From Sinonovacula constricta (lineage: Eukaryota; Mollusca; Bivalvia; Cardiida; Solecurtidae), in assembly GCA_007844125.1 (NCBI GenBank), contig CM017572.1, positions 40,826,007 through 40,890,006 of the forward strand: DNA of 64,000 nucleotides, in the 5' to 3' direction. A program made the translations under genes and the position numbers. Positions within the stretch are counted from its first letter, which is position 1. The number at the start of each line of letters is the position of its first letter. The notes under the pieces were generated by a model that was not told the DNA's origin, ran no database searches, and saw only the letters and a list, made by a program, of their open reading frames with translations. Below are positions 47,702 through 58,558 of the stretch, piece after piece.

Positions 47702-50372
47702 ACAAGTTTTCACTCTATTATTCTTAATATTATAAACAATACTTTATTTCGTATAATAATACTCAAACTGTCTCTAAATGCTAATGTTCCCAGAAAATAT
47801 AATAAAATATTTCACAATCTCGATCGTCGTAATGATGTGCTTGGTAGATTCCATGTGGCGATTTAAAGTAGATTATAACGAGCGTTTATGGGAAAATTTA
47901 AATATGAGTAGCTCAGAATTATGACAACAATGATTGCAGCTATGTAAAGGTACTGAGTGGAAATTTATTTATACATTTCAACATGTGCAGCATGTTTGGC
48001 CACATAAGCTCTTCGACTCCTTCTCATTTCGTATAACATTTTAGTTTTTTCTCCCTGTAGTCCTAGTTTCTTTATTTTTGTTGACTCTTCCATGCATCCT
48101 GTTTCAGCAACAGTCAGAAGGATCATAAGTTTTCACACAGTCAGTGGGTTTTATTATACTAGGTACCAGGGCCTCATATGTTGGTGCATATAGAGTTCAA
48201 AACCAAATGTCAAATTCTCAAATGTTGATCAGAGAAATGTACAAAAGCAAATGTTAATTAAAGACAATTGTGATATAAATTAAACTCGTATGAACGTACA
48301 CGAATAGTTCCTTAATCAAGTGTAAGAACAAAACTACTTTAATGGTGGCTTTTTAAACACTTGCTTTCAAAGATCAGATTGACAGGTATATATCAGAAAG
48401 ACCAGCATCTTACGGGTATTTTTGCATTGTAAATCGCCCTATTTTCATGCAAGCGACTTGCTTTTAAGCTCTAATGGCGCTTGGTATGTTATTCCTTAAT
48501 GACACCTAAAAGATATGTCACTTTTTTACTTTTAAGCACCATTATAACCATCTGAAATTCACAAACAGTAAAGCAGGACTTTTGTGAAAGTGTATGGCTT
48601 ATAATAATGTCAGAATACACAATTAATGTGTTAATTACAAAGGCATTTGATAAAAAAAAACTTAATTTTAAAATGTAAATAAATGCAATAATAAGCATAT
48701 GACGTCATACAATCATAAAGAGGAACAAGTCCAGAAATATAGGTTTGTTTGTTTGTGATAATTTATTTGTTATGAAAGACTAGAACGTCTCTCATTTCAT
48801 AACTGTATAATGTAAACATGCGAGCTACTTATATTTTATTTGTTTGAATTATTTTTTGTAAACAATTATATTATTGGTTGCTTTCTAGCCAGAAAGACAA
48901 ACTTTTAAAAATATAGTTTAATATACTAAAATAACAAATGCTACTGATTTTCACGGTACGAATCTCAAACCACGCAAACGGGATCGTCAGATTACCTGCC
49001 TTAAAATTCTACGGGGACAAAATTCAACAGCGCGCAATCGTGTTCTGTATCAAAAGCCCTACTATAGTGTATGAAAAAATATGTCAATTAGAAACACATA
49101 TTATATTTTAATACATTGTCAGACAGGTTGTGTATTTTAAAAATCACATAGTACAGTTAAAATATGTCTAACTACATAGTTTATATTTCCCTTTTGTAGC
49201 ATTCAAAAGTCTAGCCTTTTCAGTGAAATGTCTGTACGTATCGTTCAAATTCATGTTACCCATGGGAAAGATAACCTAGATTACTACAATTTATGACCTG
49301 GCGTAACTATCATTTCATCGCTTAGGTTCATTAAGTTATGCATAAACATGTTGATAACAATGCGGATTACGCTTTTTAGGAATATTTAAATGGGTCCTCA
49401 TGTTTCATTACATTGAGTAGTACATACTTTGGAAACGAGGGGTATAAAATGATGGGACAATTCAGTCGTTTCACTTTCTGTATGAAGAAATAATCATAGA
49501 TAAAGGTAGTTAAAGTGTCGAGTGTTTCATTTACCCCCACCAAAGCACGAAGTCAGAAATGAAATTATAAAGGAGTATGCAAAAAATGATACCAGTATGA
49601 ACGTTAGTTGTTGTTTGTGTATAATTTGATACTATCATTTCCTACTTGGCATTAATAAAATGTGATTCAGCACTTTTATAAGTTATTAATATATAGGGTA
49701 ATTCCAAGCAATAGCAGTTCCTTAAGAGATTTTGTTCGTGGTCGAGCGCTTCATTCTTTTGGAAGATAATCCAGCTAACTGGCGCTGGGCGGTCGTTCTA
49801 TACAGAAAAAATATCTTATGCTTTCCTCCACAAATATATAACGCTAATAACCATAGTATAAACAGTTCGTACATGTTTAAAACTGTTAAGACAATGACAA
49901 ACAGGTGAACATGACCTTTGCATTCAGTAAATGAGCTTGTAAAATTTCGGATGTTTGCTTATTCTCTCGTTTATGACAGAAGAAATGCTTCCAAAAAAGC
50001 CATACAATAACTTCATAAACTAATTCTTCGTTTGGCAACGCCGGTTTCATGGACATCAGTCTTTTCCTATGTATTGTTATGACACATTTAAGCTGTCGCC
50101 ATTATGCTTTCTGTTCAATTTGAAGAACAACAAAAAACGATTATGGAATAATGCATTTAAAAGGTCTTTTATTGTTCTGCGTTATCTTATTAATGACAGG
50201 ACGTATGACTAAACGCATGTGGACATTCTAGAAAGACATTATCTAGATCTATAACAAAATGTATCATTTAACTTACCAAATACATCGTAAAACAGATTTA
50301 AGACAAATCTTGATTCAACGCATTCCGAAATTAGAAATTAGAAGAGAAAGCACTCAACATTTTTATAGAAAA
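47701..50372. other. Gene-free AT-rich stretch
   Basis: Nothing recognised except a weak match to the octamer block E at about 49570-49600 (AAAGGAGTATGCAAAAAATG). Confidence 0.4.
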
Positions 50373-50700
50373 TTTGAAATGGTCCTAAAATAATTGCGAC
50401 AGATGCCAAGAACTGCATCTAGACACAGGAATAAATGGTAAATGTAAAAAGTACAAAAACACACAAACAAGACCTTACCCACACAAGGAAAATCCAACAG
50501 TTGCCGTCTTGGAACGGTCAGTCGCCAAAAGGATGGACTTGTGTGTTTTAACATTGATTGTGGAGCGCTCCAATCTCGCACTTCTTGAAGCTGTTTTCTC
50601 ACAAACAAGCGGTGTAAACTAACATTTCCCATCAATGTGTTACAACTAACCGAAGACACCTGCATCGAAGGAGAGAAACTGATAAAATTATATTATATCT
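50373..50700 (-). repeat. A/B repeat superfamily, A-type copy
   Basis: AAATGGTCCTAAAATAATTG at the left, core GGAACGGTCAGTCGCCAAAA, GTGGAGCGCTCCAATCTCGC, CACCTGCATCGAAGGAGAGA at the right. The outermost right segment seen at 20.7 kb is missing. Confidence 0.75.
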
Positions 50701-51482
50701 AAAAAAAAATATCACAATGAATAAAAGATTTATGTGTAATGAAGTTTTACTCCTTTTATTTACACGATGTCCAGTCTCTTAAGGACGCGACATTACTCTA
50801 ACTCTACACAGTTGAACCTCAAGTCATTCACTAGGTGTTTTATGTTTACATAGTGATGTTTTTTAAAGTAACATTATAATTTATCAAAAGGGAAAATTTC
50901 TTTTTGAGCATTTTTTTAAATGTAGGTTACCTTTTCTTTGATTAGCAAACAGATAAAACGTACAAGAACTTATTCTTGGTGTTTAAAATATTTTACAGCT
51001 GATTTCTCAGACTAAGTTTAGTAAAAAATCTTTGAAACACAATTTACGACACCATTGATACAATAAATACAGCCTTTATTACAACCATTTTCCAACTTTC
51101 CATCAAACGTGTTCCCTTGGTCACTTTGGCTGTACCCTTTTTCATTTGCACATACACTGTTTTACCTTTCGTGTTTTACGACGGCCTGATATGAAATGTA
51201 ATAACAGTTAAAAGTTTTCCATTACGCCGTGACAGCGTACGGGGTTTTAATTGTCAATACGGCTATCTCCGATCATATAAGTCACATCTTATAATTGAAT
51301 GATTTTAAATGGGAGTTTTGCTTCCAGTCATCAAGTGAAACTTGCATGAAATTGGCTGCTTGTTGGTTTCTTTTTGTCTTTTTTGTGTCACATTATAACC
51401 CATTATACATTATTTTAATTGTTGTGTTTGTGTTGGTTTAAGAAATACATCACAGTGACATAAATATGGTCATAATAGGGAC
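50701..51482. other. No gene seen
   Basis: Nothing recognised. Confidence 0.4.
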
Positions 51483-51680
51483 ACCAAGTTATATTGGTGT
51501 CGAACACCCTAGACAAATGTCTGAGTAGAGCCACCGACGCACCGCAGGACAGCTACAAGACCTTTCCACAGTATGTCATTCGCGGCGATTGGGATTCGAA
51601 CCCCCGCGGTGAGTGACGAGCTGTCAGAGAAGTTACAGGTCTGGGACTCTACCACTCGACACGGGGGTCTCGATTTTATT
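51483..51680 (-). repeat. tRNA-derived SINE, family 3
   Basis: On the minus strand it begins with a tRNA-like head: A box GTCGAGTGGTAGAG and intact B box GGTTCGAATCC. It runs on through TGACATACTGTGGAAAGG and ends near TCTAGGGTGTTCGAC. The pair of boxes is about 55-60 bases apart, as in tRNA genes with a longer variable arm. The head is followed by SINE body rather than a Pol III terminator, so it is not a tRNA gene. Confidence 0.75.
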
Positions 51681-52130
51681 TGAAGTATTGATATAAGGCT
51701 GGCAATTTGATGACCGAGAAGGGTAAAAAACATGGTGATGAATAGGGATATAATATTTTGACTAACACTTTTAATATATTCTTTTTATTATATTTAGAAT
51801 TAATATATGAGTCAGCATGGTTTTCTCTGTTATAATGTAAATAAAAAATGTTGTAAAGATGTTACAGAAGAATGAAATATAAACTTAACTTTTAGCCGAA
51901 CAGTCATCATGTAACAAACCCGATGACACTCGCGGAATGTTTCATCATAATAAAACATTAGCTAATGCTGCATCATTGTACATATATAAACATACAAGAG
52001 TAAACAGAATGATGTCCTACCTTCATATCAAGTCGTGTTTAAATTGTTTCTGACGGAGCGGAAACCTTACACTTTTGTTTGAAAGCCCAAAATTACCACG
52101 CGCCTGTCCTGAAAACACACTATAAACATT
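51681..52130. other. No gene seen
   Basis: Nothing recognised. Confidence 0.4.
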
Positions 52131-52412
52131 AGGTAAATAAGAAAAGGTCCTTTAAACATTTCCACAGATATTTAAATTTTTATCTACCAGTAGACAAAGG
52201 CAAATAAGGTAAATGTAAATGTGACATATTTCAAGTAAAATAAACCTAAGTCCAAGGTTTGTCAAAAAGAAAATATACGTAACAATCCTGATAGGATGAA
52301 TAAGATGATGACATAGATCACATGCACGGGGAGAATTTCTACGACCGCCACACTGCACAAGTAACACTGTTGTGAATATGAATAGGTAAATAAGAAAAGG
52401 TCCTATCAAAAT
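52131..52412 (-). repeat. Chimeric A/B copy
   Basis: Read on +: an A-type outer end (TTAGGTAAATAAGAAAAGGT to AAATGTGACATATTTC, 52131-52233) is joined directly to the far B-type end (CCTAAGTCCAAGG, GGATGAATAAGATGATGACA, CATGCACGGGGAGAATTTCT, CGCCACACTGCACAAG, 52240-52375). A new A-type start follows (GAATAGGTAAATAAGAAAAG, 52380-52400) and breaks off. The A and B ends can therefore belong to one element, and end-to-start junctions recur (compare 14075). Confidence 0.75.
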
Positions 52413-54589
52413 AAAGAGTGTCAAGAAACGTCGTAATTGTAATGTAATTTTAATGTACTATCCCCGGGCATTTACTCGTCTGTGTCCTTAAAATAATTAA
52501 AAGCAGTACATAAATTTGTTGTTTTATGGGTCCTTTTATTTCTTCGTCGCAAATCACCTGGAAAAGGATTGCTTCTAAATATTGCAACTAAAAAGTGTTT
52601 ATGCTATAAACACATTAATATGAACTATTTAAAGCAACAAAAATGGTTCTTTATTCATTCATAAACTGAGCATTACGCGTTGATGTCAGTTGTGCATTTC
52701 ATGTTGTTGTTTTTATTGTTATGAATATTAAAAGAAAACAAAAATGTTTGCACCACTAAAAGGGTATAAAGAAAACTAGCATAAGTTGTTTAACTTGTTT
52801 GTTTCCGTGAGTTTCGAACGGTATTTTCAAAGTTGAACTCAACTCTAATAGTAAGAAAATTGCAAATTTAATTATTTATCCTCATACTTGTCCATATATA
52901 TTAGGAATGGCAAAATTCACTAATTGAGCGTTCGAATGTTCCGATCCTTTTTTTATCCGAACGTTCGAACGTTCAGAACAACGTTTTATTGATCCTTCAC
53001 AATAAAATTGAATTAATGTGGCTGATGTCAAGCTATGAAAAGAAGTAGTAAAGATTGCGTGTAAACGGTTTTAGCGATAAGGTCCGAGTGTTCCAATTAA
53101 TGGAAAATGTATTTCTTGGTATGCGTAGAATAGTGTAATATTGCAAAGGTTGCATTCAACGCTCTTTCTGTCAGAATGATGTTCTATACATTGAGGCGCT
53201 ATCTGCTTTTAAAGCTCACTGCACAACACTTCAAAGCAGAAACCCGAGCTAATGTTAACTTAAGTTTAGTGTCGGACAATCACTTGAAATCTTATTCAGG
53301 TGCCTACATCTGAGGTCAAGTATGTGCTTCTGATCCCTTAATTTGATTAATAGTCATATAATACCGCTCGGTTCGGTTGCTTTCGTTGATGTTGACGGAG
53401 CTAATTGTTGGTTTTAAAATAGAACAAACACTTGATCGGAGAAATCGAAATTAGGTTTAGTGTTTGTTTGTAAAATTTGTTTAATATTGAAAAAAGAACT
53501 ATGAAATAATGATTATTGTATATGTGTTCGAACCTTTAATGCAAGCTCAGACCATAACATTCCCCTAACGTCTAATTAAAATCAGCATTTTTTTGTTTTG
53601 ATTTCGGGGAATAACGTTTTATTAAAGCCACTTTCATAATACCTTTATTTCGATTTTCTTTTTACAAAACCTTTTAATTTAAATAGTTTGTAATGAAACA
53701 CAATCACCAGAAACTTATAAATTGTGATTATTCTTTTAACATAATATTTGTGTTTTCGACTCATTAACACTACAAGTTTTCAATATACAATGGCATTGCT
53801 TTTCTTATTTTCTTTTCTTAATACGACTTATGAAGCAGCAATGTTAGGAACTTAAAAGGTGTAACGTGAGTGTTCATTGCGAGTTAGATGAAATGGTACG
53901 AAACGAAACTAGATCTGTCGCCTTGTGTGTCGTTTCGTCGAGCCAGCTGACTATATCCATCATTCAAAAAACACCAATGTTTCATTCTTTTTTCAGAAAG
54001 CCAATAAATCAACTGTAAAATATAAGCTTTGAATTGAAATAAATGGTGTGTGAATTTAGCGAGAAACGTCAACAAATGTGTGATACTCGTAAACTAAAGA
54101 AAATTAGTGTGAAAGAGACAAAAACCAATGGGTGTTACTTAATAAATGCACGATAACTCATGTTACATGTAAGTGAGGAATTTCATTTGTTTGTGTGCTC
54201 TATTATATCACCTTTACATCTTCTCGATTTGCCCAGTTAGTTGCACCATTATTAAATAATGAAATAAAGTTACTTTTAACAGTGTTTTATATTAATATAA
54301 TTTCGCTTGTTTCATTCAAATGCGATACACAGTAGAATAACAGGGTAGAAATAAAAGTTATTGTTTTAATTACAACTAGAATCAAGTCACTTCAAAATGT
54401 GTAGCCATTAACTATTCAACAAAAGCCTATCCGCGTCTACAAACATTTAAACAACCGATTGTTCATATAAACTCTAACCTCTCCACTAATGCGAGAGACA
54501 GGTATAAAGCGTAGAATTATTTTCCATTGCAGACTTATTCAGCAGCCTGACTACCCATTGACTTGTAAAATCAAAGTGCTGAAAAGTGC
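52413..54589. other. No gene; small foldback at 52926-52975
   Basis: The foldback has arms GAGCGTTCGAATGTTCCGAT and ATCCGAACGTTCGAACGTTC around a short T run, each arm itself being part-palindromic. The rest is AT-rich without recognised features. Confidence 0.5.
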
Positions 54590-54650
54590 TATATGGGTGG
54601 TGTAAATGTAACCCAGTGAACGATTAAAGGTATGCAAATAATGGTCAGAA
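54545..54650 (+). repeat. Block E, copy 1 (octamer-bearing)
   Basis: Matches 57935-58023: CCATTGACTTGTAAAATCAA, then ATGGGTGGTGTAAATGTAAC, CCAGTGAACGATTAAAGGTA and ATGCAAATAATGGTCA. The POU octamer ATGCAAAT is at 54632-54639. In copy 2 the first part belongs to a candidate SH2-like exon and the rest is its downstream intron. Here the frame upstream is degraded, so this would be a decayed duplicate of that exon end. Confidence 0.6.
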
Positions 54651-55059
54651 TTATTCAGGAGTATGTTCAACATATTAGAAAGAAGACAGACTTTTAGCTG
54701 TAAAAAAAAAAGAAAAAGAACGTCGTCTAAGATTATAAATTAGGACAAAAGTTACAACATAGTCACTCACTAACATCCGGTAATACATACTATTTTAATA
54801 AGCATACAACACTATCTATACGATTGTTTTTCAGCTTAAGTTAGGTCTTAAATAAATGATCATAAATGCTGCCGGATGCTAACAAAATAAACGGATAATA
54901 AAATCCTCAACAGTATACTGAGATACCGAAATAAATGTCTTTCAAATGCATTATGTTTGTTTGAAGTAGTGTGCATATTTGTAGAATAAAAACTTTCCTT
55001 GAAAAATGCGAAAGTGCATTGAAAGCTCAACATGCCTTGAGACCTAATAAAGCAAATGA

Positions 55060-55540
55060 CAGAACAATCTTAATTTAACTGCCGTCTCGTTTCCATGGCA
55101 ATGCACGTTTTCGAGACTCATTAGCTGCATAAAGAGAGGTTCCCTGCTGTCATCTTGATCATTGCCTGACTAAGCCCTGGCTCTCTCGTTTCTTTGTTTG
55201 GGTGTCTGAGTATTGTCACTAAAAGAAAATTTTCTGGATGTCTAAGGTTGTTTTTATAAAGAATGTAAATTTTATAGAAATAGAATACGTCTTACGAAGC
55301 GAAGGAATGGTTGGCTATCTGCGATTGTAAATAAATGATTACTTTTTTTCATACAAACAAGATTATGTCATATGAGTTATAAGTGTTATATAATGTTGTT
55401 TTTTAAATTGTCAAAAAAAACGCACCATTAGATTGGTTCAACGTTCCCCTCTTGTGCATCAGAGTACTTCTGTCTGTGGTCTGTGGTGTGTTTGAGATAC
55501 ATTCAGATTATGTTTATAAATATTTGATTATTCTGTGTCT
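55060..55540 (+). repeat. Conserved noncoding block D, copy 4
   Basis: CAAATGACAGAACAATC, CTGCCGTCTC, X-box-like GTTTCCATGGCAATG (55089-55103, the most symmetrical of the four), GAGACTCATTAGCTGCATAA, CTGTCATCTTGATCATTGCC, GTTTCTTTGTTTGGGTGTCT, TTACGAAGCGAAGGAATGG and TCTGTCTGTGGTCTGTGGT (55469-55487). Confidence 0.6.
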
Positions 55541-56337
55541 GCATCTACTCCTGCATATATAGACCAATATCTATTAAACCATCACGTCCTCCGAAAGGCA
55601 GATTGTGTTATTCTAACCGCAACAGTTTTAGACAGTCTGTGGATTAAAATCAATTAACTTTTCGGAGCTGTGAATATAAAAATAAGAAAAAGACATTAAC
55701 GTCACAAAATCGACAATATAGCCATGTTTGATGTTTTACGGATTCCGGAGTACAGAGCACGACATTGAACATTGGTTCACGCTTGTTTATGTAGCTTTAT
55801 TACGCTATGCGCCTGAAAATTGCTTACCTTCAATTTTCAACACAAGCATTGTTAATTGATCGACAGGTTCCAATCTTCGACTATCTGTTCGTTGATTACG
55901 AAGAATTCTAAAAAAGAAATTAATATGTTACAGTCAGTGTTTTAATGTGGTATGTGTAAAGTACAGTCTTAGTTTTTATGATAACATTTTACTTCGTTTG
56001 TTTGTATTTAAATTACATCACAGGGACACGATTATAGTCATAATAGTCCGTCCAGTTATTCTGCTGTCGGAAGATTCCAGACAATGGCTAGGCAGATTAT
56101 ACTTTAGTAGAAATGCAACAAAATCATTTATTTCTGCATTAGGTTGTCTATGTTGCTGACAACATGTGGATTACCCTTGATAAATTGTACTAATGGTAGT
56201 TGCGACTAATCGTTAGTCTTGGTTTCATTTGGTCGGGTTGTCCAACACTTCTATACCCTTTACGATCCCTGTTTCTTTTCAAAATGCGCCGTTGTTGATT
56301 ATCACATTACTAGACTGATCTCTATCGTTGTCTTATT
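55541..56337. other. No gene seen
   Basis: A 70-codon frame at 55947-56159 lacks supporting signals. Confidence 0.35.
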
Positions 56338-56668
56338 GTGTGTTTACTTACTGGGTTTATCGTCCCACCAACAGTATTTCGGTTATCTGGAGACGGTGTC
56401 CACTTGAAGCAGATATAGTGCTGCCTTCACTGTGTATAGCATGCCGTGAACACCTGGCATGATACCACACTCAGCCACATTATCCTGAACCGGGCCAACC
56501 AATCGTGGAACTACCCTTATATTTGCTTGAGCGTTAGCGAGGGAGCTATACCACTCCCATTTTTAACGACTTTGGTATATCGCGGCCCGGGATCGAACCC
56601 GGGGCCTCCCGTACCTGGAGCCGACACTCTACCGATTGCGCTACCAGGTCCGGTCTCGTTGTCTTACT
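56338..56668 (-). repeat. tRNA-derived SINE, family 2, full length
   Basis: On the minus strand the head (about 56668-56590) folds like a tRNA: A box TAGCGCAATCGGTAGAGTG, B box GGGTTCGATCCCGGG with a perfect 5-bp T stem. The body reads AACCAATCG-type pieces, ATAATGTGGCTGAGTGTGGT, ATCATGCCAGGTGTT, ACACCGTCTCCAGATAAC and the tail TTGGTGGGACGATAAACCCA. The tail equals the fragment at 29.76 kb and the 3' half equals 27133-27296. Confidence 0.85.
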
Positions 56669-56879
56669 TACCGACTTTGTTTATAGGTCGTTTCTCTATT
56701 TTTCCATGTGGCACATAATGACGGAGATTTTATGTCGTTTTGAATTCATCTGATTCGCTTAGCAGTGGTTATATTATTCATTTGGCACTTTGTCCCTTCT
56801 TGGATAGTAAACAACTACCGGCCAGTGTATTAGTACTTGTTTTTTTCACCAGCTGTGTCACTTTAATTTTGTCAGTTTT
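56669..56879. other. Short spacer, nothing seen
   Basis: No feature recognised between the SINE and the A-type repeat. Confidence 0.4.
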
Positions 56880-57205
56880 AAATCCCAATGCTGGTGATTG
56901 CTATTAGATGTTTCTCAATGATAGAATATATTTTATTTTTAATTATATTGCTTGTGAGAAAATGCTTTAGGAAGTGCGAGGTTGGAAGGTTCCACAAACC
57001 ATGTTTGAGTACCCCAGGCTGTTCTTTTGACTTCTGACCGTTCCAAGGAGAAAACTATTGCTGCTTTTGTCTGTTTGTTTGTAAGATTTCGTCTCTGTGT
57101 TTCGGTCACGGTTACATTTATTCTGTGTCCCTTTGTCTAGTGATAGTTTACATTTAATATCCGTGACAATGATCACAGGACAATTTCATAATTTCCTATT
57201 CAAAT
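56880..57205 (+). repeat. A/B repeat superfamily, A-type copy
   Basis: AAATCCCAATGCTGGTGATT, TTTAGGAAGTGCGAGGTTGG, core region with a damaged hairpin (CCCAGGCTGTTCTTTTGACT), TCTGACCGTTCCAAGG, CTGTGTCCCTTTGTCTAGTG, ATTTAATATCCGTGACAATG and the end AATTTCATAATTTCCTATTC. Confidence 0.75.
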
Positions 57206-57813
57206 TGTCAAGATTCATAACTAATATTGCACACTCTTATATTTAACATCTCTACTTTATCGAGAGTTGTCAAGCAAATAAATGATAAATATCGTCTCAG
57301 AAATCCGCAAATGGTGAGTACAGTGATGTTACCTTAAGCTGAGAAGAACGTAATGATATTGAAACATTTATCGTATGCACCGTTTTGATTACACAATTCT
57401 GCCATTTTAGCAAAAAAGACCTTATTGCAGACCACTCTGTCAGGAATCGAATTGCAGTTGCCCTGACTTCTGCTGTATTGCCTTCTATAAAAACAGAAAG
57501 CATTTATTTTACATGTTCTTTGCAGAGGATCGACTTGACTCGATTGTTTGTTTAATTGTTATAGTATTAAAAGCCATAATATCAGAAAAATAAAATCCAC
57601 AATGATATATTAACGATCACTGTATCAGCCTTATATCGGTCTGGTCTCTTCGTTCATTGTTTGATTGAATTAACTTTTATGTAACTTAAGTCCTTACACA
57701 ATAACAGGGTATCAGCATTCAAGTAACCCAGGCATCAGAAAAGTTGTGCAAATGGAAATCAAACCCATATGAGAAGAAAAAAACTGACGAATTACTTGGA
57801 ATCTTTTCTTAAG
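57206..57813 (+). other. No firm gene; open frame leading into the SH2-like exon
   Basis: From 57705 the frame of the exon at 57814 is open, but it meets a TAA at 57810-57812. This upstream part (it includes QASEKLCKWKSN) could be the preceding part of the same ancestral exon. If so, the TAA is a disabling mutation. Confidence 0.3.
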
Positions 57814-57979
57814 ATGCGGAAAAGCACCACAAAGTTGCTCAGTACAGAAGACATCACTATGATACAGTTACCGCTGAGTCTCTTAAGGCACTTGATCATG
57901 GAGATTACGTTTTATATCCATCGGAATCTCGTGTAAAAACACTGCCACTCGGCTATGTAATCAAAGCTGATTGGGTGGT
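57814..57979 (+). CDS. Spt6-like SH2 N-terminal exon, probably decayed
   Basis: A frame of 55 codons runs from an acceptor-like TCTTTTCTTAAG (ending 57813) to a consensus donor GTAAGT (57980-57985). The product contains DAEKHHK near its start and later AESLKALDHGDYVLYPSE. The AE..., D-x-GD, four residues, PS pattern is what I know from the first SH2 domain of Spt6, the histone chaperone and elongation factor that binds phosphorylated RNA polymerase II. The acidic DAE-type lead-in also fits. Where the family has the phosphate-binding Arg before PS, this has Tyr. An in-frame TAA lies just upstream at 57810. Best read as a pseudogene piece or a very diverged paralogue; the family call is from memory of motifs only. 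Confidence 0.4.
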
Positions 57980-58023
57980 GTAAGTTTTACCCTGTAAGCG
58001 AATAAAGGTATGCAAATAATGGT
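57935..58023 (+). repeat. Block E, copy 2 (octamer-bearing)
   Basis: Spans the end of the SH2-like exon and the start of its intron: CTGCCACTCGGCTATG, TTGGGTGGTGTAAG, ACCCTGTAAGCGAATAAAGG and TATGCAAATAATGGTCA, with ATGCAAAT at 58010-58017. Conservation with 54545-54650 is higher in the intronic part than in the coding part. Confidence 0.6.
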
Positions 58024-58354
58024 CACTTTAAACTATTTTGTGGTAAATGCATTGGACAGAAACCGGAAATCGAAGACTGGCCTCAGGTTGTCAATGTCAT
58101 GCTGGTTCAATCGTTTGTGCCAGCATTCAGCTTTCTGTGAACTCAGTGGAGGCAGTCGCAAATGAAACTGTCCAAAAAAAAACTAAAATATCTATATTTA
58201 ATACTTATAGGTTAATGTGTTCCTTTCTCTAATATTAACAAGGTATGTAAGTACTTCTTAAATACTTGCATTCGGCCAGATTTGGACCTCTGAAAAGGGA
58301 AAGACAGATCTTATTAAAATAAATACTTCCAATGTCTTTCGTAATCAATCGCAG

Positions 58355-58552
58355 TGTCGCTTGGGCTACAGACAGGACCTGTCCAGGAAGTTTCAGTATT
58401 CGTTATCTTGGGTTCATTCTTGACCAACAAGGAGGCTCACGGTAAGGCATCAAAATACATTCAGCCAGAAATGATTCACAGAATGCGGGAGTGTATACCT
58501 ATCGTGGAGCAGACAGCATTCAAATTACGTTCAAAGGGAGATAATCTTTGCG
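58355..58552 (+). CDS. Candidate Spt6-like SH2 C-terminal exon, decayed or diverged
   Basis: An open frame follows an acceptor-like GTAATCAATCGCAG (ending 58354; alternative acceptor TTTCAG further in) and reaches a weak donor GTAAAT (58553). It contains SVFVILGSFLTNKEAH and then KASKYIQPEMIHRMREC. In Spt6 the first SH2 domain continues with an LG-x-x-L segment and, after an acidic linker, R-Y-(I/V)-Q-P-M before the second SH2; the order and spacing here are similar. Its start phase does not pair directly with the end of the 57814 exon, and a second frame also resembles the LG segment. An intervening exon or a frameshift is therefore needed. It lies 375 bp from the first exon, same strand. 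Confidence 0.35.
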
Positions 58553-58558
58553 GTAAAT

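Noticed and set aside
50363..50665. 100-codon frame on -
   Set aside because: It lies wholly within an A-type repeat copy.
56585..56668. Possible functional tRNA gene (clean A and B boxes, good T stem)
   Set aside because: The head continues into a SINE body and tail shared with 27.1 and 29.8 kb, so it is a SINE head, not a tRNA gene.
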